From an uncultured bacterium (lineage in GTDB: Bacteria; Bacteroidota; Bacteroidia; CAILMK01), in NCBI GenBank assembly GCA_903835275.1, contig CAILMK010000385.1:1-9603 (forward strand): a stretch of 9,603 nt of DNA, in the 5' to 3' direction. The position numbers were made by a program, and so were the translations under genes. The notes under the pieces were generated by a model, which made no database searches, was not told the DNA's origin, and worked only from the letters and a program-made list of their open reading frames with translations. Shown in pieces: positions 3,961 to 9,603 of this stretch (its first letter is position 1; every line of letters begins with the position of its first letter).

Positions 3961-4674
3961 CTAAAAATTCGGAGATAGCAAATATTTACCGTAAAATTTA
4001 TTGATATGCTGTACTGCATCTTCCGCGGAATCTGTGAGCAGAAGGAGTTTCATATCATCGGGGCCGACATTGTTATAGCCTGTTAAAACAGTGTCCTCCA
4101 TCCATTTGATCAATCCGCCCCAATAATCAATCCCGACCAGTACAATCGGGAATTTGCCGATCTTTTGTGTCTGTATAAGAGTCAGTGCCTCAAAGAGTTC
4201 ATCCATGGTACCGAAGCCACCGGGAAGTACAATAAAGCCCTGTGCGTATTTTACAAACATCACCTTGCGGACAAAAAAGTAATTGAAATTGATCAGTTTA
4301 TCCGCATCTATGTACGCATTGGGGTGCTGCTCAAAAGGCAGGTCAATATTGAGTCCAACGCTCTTACCGCCATCCTGTTGCGCGCCTTTATTGGCCGCTT
4401 CCATAATACCGGGTCCGCCACCGGTGATGACCCCGTATCCGGCTTTGGTCAGCCTGTGGGCAATATCAACGGCAAGATCGTAGTACTGAGTGCCTTCAGC
4501 GGTCCGTGCCGAACCAAACATGGTTACGCAGGGACCAATCTTGTTGAGCTTATCAAATCCTTCTACGAACTCGCTCATTATCTTGAAGATCTGCCATGAA
4601 GATTCCGCCTTGATCTCTGACCAGCGCTTATCTTCAAATGCTTCCTCTATTTTGTCTTTAATTTCTTTGACCAT
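3961..4674 (-). CDS. LOG-family (TIGR00730) nucleotide 5'-monophosphate phosphoribohydrolase
   Basis: The 237-residue product is a Rossmann-fold LOG/lysine-decarboxylase-like protein. It shows MFGSAR (52-57), GGGPGIMEAANKGA (85-98), the Arg-Lys pair of FFVRKVMF (R136, K137), and PGGFGTMDELFE (151-162), the family's nucleotide-binding and catalytic signature. Family members cleave ribose 5-phosphate from nucleoside 5'-monophosphates. Plant and some bacterial members activate cytokinins in this way, but many bacterial members probably act on purine nucleotides in salvage or damage control. The older label lysine decarboxylase is a known misannotation. An N-terminal extension of about 45 residues precedes the core, as in the longer bacterial branch. 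It is the first gene of the four-gene minus-strand operon, with a Bacteroidota -7 box 17 bases upstream of its ATG. The family call is firm; the exact substrate is not known. Confidence 0.9.
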   Translation of the reverse strand: MVKEIKDKIEEAFEDKRWSEIKAESSWQIFKIMSEFVEGFDKLNKIGPCVTMFGSARTAEGTQYYDLAVDIAHRLTKAGYGVITGGGPGIMEAANKGAQQDGGKSVGLNIDLPFEQHPNAYIDADKLINFNYFFVRKVMFVKYAQGFIVLPGGFGTMDELFEALTLIQTQKIGKFPIVLVGIDYWGGLIKWMEDTVLTGYNNVGPDDMKLLLLTDSAEDAVQHINKFYGKYLLSPNF

Positions 4675-4690
4675 AACCCATAAATTGAAG

Positions 4691-4698
4691 CAAAAGTA
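4691..4698 (-). promoter_or_regulatory. Bacteroidota -7 box TACTTTTG for the LOG-lipoprotein-ligase operon
   Basis: On the minus strand the sequence reads GAGGTTTTTTCTTACTTTTG, with TACTTTTG fitting the TAnnTTTG consensus of the Bacteroidota housekeeping sigma factor. It sits 17 bases before the ATG at 4674. No clear -33 TTG is present at the usual distance; the T-run stands there instead. Confidence 0.6.
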
Positions 4699-4763
4699 AG
4701 AAAAAACCTCAGAGTACCCTTATATTGGATGGATCGGGCACATTATCCATGAAGTTTTTTTCC

Positions 4764-4771
4764 TACATTTG
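4764..4771 (+). promoter_or_regulatory. Bacteroidota -7 box TACATTTG for the WG-repeat gene
   Basis: GAAGTTTTTTTCCTACATTTG on the plus strand ends in TACATTTG, a fit to TAnnTTTG, 24 bases before the ATG at 4795. The preceding T-run and the CnTAC context mirror the minus-strand promoter of the divergent operon at 4691-4710. A -33 TTG at the expected distance is not seen. Confidence 0.6.
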
Positions 4772-4794
4772 CATGGATAAATTATTTGATAAGA

Positions 4795-5877
4795 ATGACT
4801 TTAGTGAAAAGAATATTAGTATTGTGCTTATTTCTGGGACTGATTCCGGCTTTGAGTTTTGGTCAGCAACCAAAGAAAAAATACTATTTCCTTCGTATTC
4901 AGGAGAATAAAAAATGGGGTTTGCGTACTTTCGGTGCGGCCCGTAAAATTATTTTGCCTGCCGAGTATGATCGCCTGGACGATTGGTACAATGGTTTTGC
5001 CATTCTCGGCAAGGACGGAAAATATGGCATGATCGATTCCAATGCGCAGATCGTTATTCCCCTGAAATATAGTGAAATCAGCGATTTCCATAGTGGACTG
5101 GCGCGCATCAAGGATGAAAACGGCAAGTATGGCTTCATCAACCGGAGTGCGCAGTTTGTGATACAGCCTACTTACGATAATGCTTCTGAATTTTATGATA
5201 AAGCGGCTGCCACGGATATAGCAACCGCCTCTGTGGAGGTCAATGGTAAAAAAGGATTGATCACATTGGAAGGGAAAGCAATCATTCCTCCTGAAATGGA
5301 TGAAATCGGAGAATTCAAGGAAGGAATTGCCCTCTGCAAAAAGGACGGCAAATACGGATACATTGATCTGAACGGCCAGTGGGTGATACAGCCGCAGTTC
5401 GTAAAGATATTGCCTTACAACAAAGGCTTTGCACATGCCACTCCTGATGGTACCAAATGGGGTTTGATCGATCAGAAAGGAAATTACGTCCTGCAACCAA
5501 AATATGAAATTATTAAGGATTTTGTAGAGGGCATGGCAGCCATCCAGGAAGATGGTAAATGGGGATTCACAAATATGGCGGGGCAGGTTTCAGTGCCTAC
5601 ACAATATCTTGAAGTACGGGATTATGTGGAAGGATTTGCCGCAGTAAAATACGATGAAAAAGCCTATAAGCAAAAGCCAACCGGCGTACTCAAGGACCTT
5701 GTCAATAAAAAGGAATTAACGACACCCGGATGGGGCTTCGTAGATAAGATCGGAACAGAAGTAGCGGGTCCTTTTTTCCAGGAAGTTCATGATTACAAAA
5801 GCGGCATCGCTATAGTAACCGTCAAAGGCGGTACAGTAGGATACCTCAACAGGAAAGGGGAATTTAAAAAGAATTAA
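4795..5877 (+). CDS. Exported WG-repeat protein
   Basis: This start gives 360 residues. I prefer ATG 4795 over the in-frame TTG at 4786 because the signal peptide then begins normally (MTLVKRILVLCLFLGLIPAL, cut near SFGQ). The rest is WG beta-repeats (KWGLID / GKYGFIN type). Nine units can be seen, with the W/Y-G pair at about residues 41, 77, 112, 153, 187, 222, 256, 313 and 348; most continue into GxxVIQPxY and a 'dF.eGlA.v' stretch. A non-repeat insertion of about 20 residues (287-309) breaks the spacing before the eighth unit. Such proteins are common and abundant in Bacteroidota and are thought to form beta-rich binding surfaces, but no enzymatic role is established. It is exported to the periplasm or beyond and has no lipobox or T9SS domain. 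The LamG gene begins 28 bases after its stop, so co-transcription is likely. Confidence 0.9.
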   Translation: MTLVKRILVLCLFLGLIPALSFGQQPKKKYYFLRIQENKKWGLRTFGAARKIILPAEYDRLDDWYNGFAILGKDGKYGMIDSNAQIVIPLKYSEISDFHSGLARIKDENGKYGFINRSAQFVIQPTYDNASEFYDKAAATDIATASVEVNGKKGLITLEGKAIIPPEMDEIGEFKEGIALCKKDGKYGYIDLNGQWVIQPQFVKILPYNKGFAHATPDGTKWGLIDQKGNYVLQPKYEIIKDFVEGMAAIQEDGKWGFTNMAGQVSVPTQYLEVRDYVEGFAAVKYDEKAYKQKPTGVLKDLVNKKELTTPGWGFVDKIGTEVAGPFFQEVHDYKSGIAIVTVKGGTVGYLNRKGEFKKN

Positions 5878-5905
5878 AAAAACAAACGCCTAAAAAATTA
5901 TCACA

Positions 5906-7570
5906 ATGAAAACCACACTAAAAAACTCTATTTGGATTTTATTAATTTTATGCTTTTTTGGAAAAGCGCAAAGCCAATCCATACCTACATGGGGCCTTAT
6001 TGCTTATTATAATTTTGACAGCAGCACTGTCAGTGATATGAGCGGCAATGGACACGATGGCACCGTTAAAGGTTCACCTAAAATGGTTAGCGGAATAAGC
6101 GGTAATGCGTATTGGTTTGATGGCATCAAGGATAATATCAATATCTCCAATAGCCCTGGTCTCAATATCGGTACTAATCATTCATTATCCATTTCCCTGT
6201 GGTTCAAAATTGATTCCAATGATAATGACCGTACAAAAGCGCGTGTAATTATTGGAAAAAGAACAAATGCCAGTGATAACTCAGATTATATAGTTTACAC
6301 AGAAGGCGGTCATCTTATTTGGGGTACGGGGACGGCGAATGATACCATAGCATGGATGCAGTCAGCCGACCCGAGCAGAAATCAATGGCATCATATTGTG
6401 ACTACATTGAGTTATGATAGCGTGCGTTCAACATACTTTAAGAAGATATTTCTTGATTGTAAAAAAATCAAGCAAGAAACAGGATACGTAAAGGCTGATT
6501 CTGTTTCAGATCCTTTGCGCATCGGTGCATCTAAAAAAGATGCATCGGATGTTTTTTTTGCCGGTGCGATAGACGAAGTAAGGTTGTATAATCGTGCACT
6601 CACAGACTCCGAAGTTTTAGCATTGTGTTACCTGCCTCCGGTGGTTACATCTGTGAGTGGTAAAATTTCTACATCAACAGGCTCGGACTTGGTAAACTCG
6701 AAAGTATATTTAGTGAGATTTAATGCAGCTGATACTTCTCTGACAGCAGTTGATTCCATGCTTACTGATAGTTCAGGAAATTATTCATTCACTGTTAAAA
6801 GCGATACTCTCCTGTATGTTATAGCAGTTCCTGATTTAGCATCATACCCACATGAAATAACTACCTATTATGATTCTGCGTATGATTTTAGCGTCGCTAA
6901 ATCTGTTTCAGTAAAATCCGGAAAGAATACAGTTGTTAATTTCCACACTTTACATGGTGCGAATAACGGAGGAATAGGATTTATAGGTGGAAAAATCACA
7001 ATATGTTTGATATGTAAAAACTCTACAGGAGGTAAACCTGCTATCGGGCTTAAAATAATTCTTGTAGATGCTAATGGAAAAGTTCAGGCAGTAACGCATA
7101 CTGATAAACTTGGTCAGTTTGGATTTAAAAATATTGGTATTCAAAAATATCATATCGTTGTAGACCGCCCTTATGTAAATAATTCTATTGCTCCGGAAAT
7201 AACATTGGATAATACAACTACATCTTCCAATCGTGAATATATTTTGTATGCGGATTATCTTGAACTTGAAGCTGAAGTTACGGGAATCGAAACTGATAAA
7301 AATTTGAACAACAATGTTTCAGTCTATCCGAATCCGGCAAAAAATGAAATTAATATTTCCTATACAAGCCAGATGAATTCAACGGTTACAATAGAACTGA
7401 CAGATATTATTGGCAGATCATATCTGCGTACTTCTGATAAACTACAAACTTCAGGATCTGGTATCTATAAAATTGATGCCACAGCTTTAGGGCTAAATTC
7501 AGGAATGTATATTGTCAGGGTAATCATGGGTGATAAATCATTTGCCAAACAAATATTTATTGCCAAATAA
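5906..7570 (+). CDS. Secreted LamG-domain protein with T9SS type A sorting domain
   Basis: The 554-residue product has a signal peptide (1 to about 25, ending KAQSQS). A LamG/concanavalin-like domain covers about 28-241, with WGLIAYYNFD, GHDGTVKGSP, LWFKIDSNDNDRT and the family-typical IDEVRLYNRALTDSEV. Two carboxypeptidase-regulatory/SdrD-like beta-sandwich modules follow at about 247-347 and 355-455; the second reads KIILVDANGKVQAVTHTD and GQFGFKNIGIQKYHIVVD, and contains CLIC (C367, C370). The C-terminal part (473-554) starts VSVYPNPAKNEINISY and ends GMYIVRVIMGDKSFAKQIFI, the classic T9SS type A sorting domain, so the protein should cross the outer membrane and be attached to the surface or released. 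LamG domains often bind carbohydrate or protein ligands; the ligand here is unknown. The next gene starts one base after the stop and encodes a paralogous LamG protein. Confidence 0.92.
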   Translation: MKTTLKNSIWILLILCFFGKAQSQSIPTWGLIAYYNFDSSTVSDMSGNGHDGTVKGSPKMVSGISGNAYWFDGIKDNINISNSPGLNIGTNHSLSISLWFKIDSNDNDRTKARVIIGKRTNASDNSDYIVYTEGGHLIWGTGTANDTIAWMQSADPSRNQWHHIVTTLSYDSVRSTYFKKIFLDCKKIKQETGYVKADSVSDPLRIGASKKDASDVFFAGAIDEVRLYNRALTDSEVLALCYLPPVVTSVSGKISTSTGSDLVNSKVYLVRFNAADTSLTAVDSMLTDSSGNYSFTVKSDTLLYVIAVPDLASYPHEITTYYDSAYDFSVAKSVSVKSGKNTVVNFHTLHGANNGGIGFIGGKITICLICKNSTGGKPAIGLKIILVDANGKVQAVTHTDKLGQFGFKNIGIQKYHIVVDRPYVNNSIAPEITLDNTTTSSNREYILYADYLELEAEVTGIETDKNLNNNVSVYPNPAKNEINISYTSQMNSTVTIELTDIIGRSYLRTSDKLQTSGSGIYKIDATALGLNSGMYIVRVIMGDKSFAKQIFIAK

Positions 7571-7571
7571 C

Positions 7572-9603
7572 ATGAAAAAATTATTGTTCATTGGCATTTT
7601 AATTCTTCCGTTTCTTTCAAAGGGACAAATTTTGGTTGCCAATGGATTGATGGCATACTATACGCTTGACTCGGCTAAGGCCATTGATATAACGGGGAGG
7701 GGGCATACCGGAACCATTAAAGGTTCACCGAAAAGTGTTTCAGGGATCAGAAAGAAAGCATATCACTTTAGTGGGAGCAATGATTACATTAGTATAGCAA
7801 ATCAAACTGATCTTAATATTGGAGTTGGAGGTTCTGTATCCGTTTGTGCATGGTTCAAGATTGACTCCAATGATAAAGACCGTACTATTCCACGGGTGAT
7901 TGTTGGAAAAAGGATCGGTGCCAGTACCAATACTGATTATATTATTTTTACAGCCAATGGGAAATTATGTTTTGGAACAGGGGATGCAACCGATACCGTA
8001 GCCTGGATGAATACGAAGGAGCCATCCATGAATAAATGGCATAATGTAGTCGGTACAATGCAATACAACACTACAGATAAATATTATTATAAGCATATTT
8101 ATATTGATGGGGTAGATGTGAAATCCGGAAAAACAAAAACAAAGGCCGATTCCGTAACCAAGGACTTAAGAATCGCAGAATCCGATATTGGAACCGGGAC
8201 TGCTTTTTTCTACGGTGCTATTGATGAAGTCAGGATATATAAAAGGGCTCTTTCCGCAAATGAAGTTCAAGGATTGTATACTTTTTCAGGTATGAATGAT
8301 GCAGGGGTAATACAAGCTTCGGGAAGCTATGTGGTTTGTGAAGGTAAATCACCGATCATTACATCTGTTAAAAATTATGGAGAAGATAGCCTTTATAGCT
8401 GCAATATTCATTGTTCTGTGAATGGTGCTGCAATTCCTGCTATTGTGTGGAGTGGTAAACTGGCACATGATTCAACGGCTAAAAACATTTTCCTTGATTC
8501 ATTTAATTTTAAAACAGGTACTTCATATTCAATAAAAATATGGACTTCGAAACCCAACGGTAAAACTGATGACAGCATAGTAAATGATTCAGGTTTTTAC
8601 TCACTAAAGGCAGTGGCCGTAACGGCTAATGCGGGTTTGGATAAGACAGTATGTTTTGGTGGCGTTGATACGATAGGTACTTCCCCGGTAACAGGCCTTT
8701 TATATTCCTGGGTATCCATCCCTTCAGGTTTTGTTTCTTCAGTAGCGAGCTCGAAAGTTTTGCCGTTTGTTACAACAAATTATATATTGACTGTGAAGGA
8801 TAGCACTTCAGGGTGTGTTATGAATGATACCGTAAAAGTTGTTGTCATTCCATTGCCTGAAGCCCGGTGGACTGATTCTTTTTCCGCGAATAAATTCAGG
8901 TTTTTCCCAATGGACACTACACTGATTTCATATCTTTGGGATTTTGGTGATACGTCAACCTCTTCAATTGAAATGCCTGAACATGCCTATAAAACTACTT
9001 TAACCTATAAGATAAGACTAATTACTGAAAATTCATTTCACTGCAAGGCGGAATATGATTCTTCGATAAAATCGGTTTATATAAAAGCTGATGCAGGTTT
9101 GGATAAATCAGTTTGTTTTGGTGGATTGGATACCATAGGTACGGCTCCTGAAAAAGGTTATTTATACTCATGGGTATCTATTCCTCCGGGACTTGTTTCC
9201 TCTTCTTCCAAATTAAAAGTTCTGCCAATAGCAACTACTAAATACATATTGACAGTAAAGGACAGTGCTTCAGGATATGCCATGACAGACACAGTAAAGG
9301 TTGTTGTTAATCCTTTGCCGGATGCTCATTGGACAAGTTCCATATCGGCAAACCAATATAGCTTCTTGCCGGATGATACTACCTTTTTTTCCTATTTATG
9401 GGATTTCGGTGATACCATGGGGTCTTCTTTGAAAACACCTGTGCATAGCTATAAATATCCCGGTGTTCGTCAAATTCGCCTTATTGTTGAGAACTCATTT
9501 CATTGCAAAGCTGAACAGGATTCTTCCTTTTCAGTGATAACAGGAATCGCGGAAGAAACCATTGGATTATTTAGGATACATTCATATCCTAATCCTGCAA
9601 AAG
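7572..9603 (+). CDS. Secreted LamG/PKD-repeat protein, 3' end cut by the window edge
   Basis: The frame is open from ATG 7572 to the window end (677 codons, no stop). The signal peptide is MKKLLFIGILILPFLSKGQ. A LamG domain spans about 22-240 (GLMAYYTLD, GHTGTIKGSPKSVSGI, AWFKIDSNDKDRT, AIDEVRIYKRALSANEV) and is clearly paralogous to the upstream protein. An unassigned beta-rich module follows at about 241-350 with four cysteines (C256, C287, C291 and one adjoining repeat cysteine at C361). Two tandem units of 154 residues come next (352-505 and 506-659), each an Ig-like part (AGLDKxVCFGG...) plus a PKD-like part with YLWDFGDT at 454-461 and 608-615. The last residues are SYPNPAK (671-677), the beginning of a T9SS sorting domain, so only about 75 residues are probably missing. 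The start follows the upstream stop by one base, pointing to coupled translation. Confidence 0.9.
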   Translation, partial: MKKLLFIGILILPFLSKGQILVANGLMAYYTLDSAKAIDITGRGHTGTIKGSPKSVSGIRKKAYHFSGSNDYISIANQTDLNIGVGGSVSVCAWFKIDSNDKDRTIPRVIVGKRIGASTNTDYIIFTANGKLCFGTGDATDTVAWMNTKEPSMNKWHNVVGTMQYNTTDKYYYKHIYIDGVDVKSGKTKTKADSVTKDLRIAESDIGTGTAFFYGAIDEVRIYKRALSANEVQGLYTFSGMNDAGVIQASGSYVVCEGKSPIITSVKNYGEDSLYSCNIHCSVNGAAIPAIVWSGKLAHDSTAKNIFLDSFNFKTGTSYSIKIWTSKPNGKTDDSIVNDSGFYSLKAVAVTANAGLDKTVCFGGVDTIGTSPVTGLLYSWVSIPSGFVSSVASSKVLPFVTTNYILTVKDSTSGCVMNDTVKVVVIPLPEARWTDSFSANKFRFFPMDTTLISYLWDFGDTSTSSIEMPEHAYKTTLTYKIRLITENSFHCKAEYDSSIKSVYIKADAGLDKSVCFGGLDTIGTAPEKGYLYSWVSIPPGLVSSSSKLKVLPIATTKYILTVKDSASGYAMTDTVKVVVNPLPDAHWTSSISANQYSFLPDDTTFFSYLWDFGDTMGSSLKTPVHSYKYPGVRQIRLIVENSFHCKAEQDSSFSVITGIAEETIGLFRIHSYPNPAK
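8625..9548 (+). repeat. In-gene tandem duplication, 462-bp period (Ig/PKD unit)
   Basis: Unit 1 runs 8625-9086 and unit 2 from 9087 to about 9548, in frame and adjacent. Both encode AGLDKxVCFGGxDTIGT, YSWVSIP, ILTVKDS, VKVVV, YLWDFGDT and ENSFHCKAE at the same offsets of 154 codons. The DNA copies have diverged substantially, so the duplication is not very recent. Unit 2 drifts away from unit 1 over its last dozen or so codons, where the linker to the sorting domain begins. Confidence 0.85.

Noticed and set aside
3961..4674. Lysine decarboxylase
   Set aside because: The GGGPGIMEA and PGGFGTMDE motifs are those of LOG-type phosphoribohydrolases. The decarboxylase name is a historical misannotation.
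4828..5496. A 222-codon open frame antisense to the WG-repeat gene
   Set aside because: It lies entirely opposite a gene with clear repeats and a signal peptide, and its own translation shows no domain. It is a by-product of the repeated codons.

Overview
The window looks like a chromosomal piece of a Bacteroidota genome, probably an environmental Chitinophagales/Sphingobacteriales-type lineage. The evidence is a type IX secretion (T9SS) C-terminal sorting domain with a YPNP start, LamG and PKD surface modules, a WG-repeat exported protein, lipoproteins with short lipoboxes, few Shine-Dalgarno sites, and promoter boxes of the Bacteroidota form TAnnTTTG.

Positions 1-2125 are mostly non-coding. 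The left edge holds the start of a minus-strand gene (1-99). An AT-rich stretch with two consensus DnaA-box sequences follows. From about 590 to 1145 and again from 1658 to 2125 the DNA is dense with GC-rich palindromes and repeats. Between these two blocks sits one intact gene, a phage-type terminase small subunit (1160-1657), with no large terminase subunit or other phage gene beside it. The blocks share pieces: a 42-bp inverted repeat (743-784 against 1927-1968, 38 of 42 identical), an identical 17-bp AT hairpin, and a modular repeat in which short linkers are kept while the hairpins between them differ. Small palindromes of the form CCCG-N6-CGGG lie inside larger palindromes on the right side.

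Positions 2126-4674 form a compact four-gene minus-strand operon: a LOG-family nucleotide hydrolase, a small lipoprotein, a Gly/Tyr-rich lipoprotein ending in an RGGFG-containing tail, and a glutathionylspermidine-synthase-like ATP-grasp ligase. The last two overlap by 4 bp. They recall the enterobacterial ygiB-ygiC and yjfM-yjfC pairs (DUF1190 lipoprotein plus YgiC-type ATP-grasp protein). My leading hypothesis for a little-described system is a lipoprotein whose tail is the substrate of its co-translated ligase.

Positions 4675-4794 are a divergent promoter region with a Bacteroidota -7 box on each strand. Positions 4795-9603 form a plus-strand run of secreted proteins: a WG-repeat protein, a LamG protein with a T9SS sorting domain, and, one base after its stop, a paralogous LamG protein with two tandem Ig/PKD units. 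The last gene runs off the right edge just as its own sorting domain begins. These genes probably build cell-surface or secreted adhesive or carbohydrate-binding proteins. The T9SS machinery itself is not in the window.
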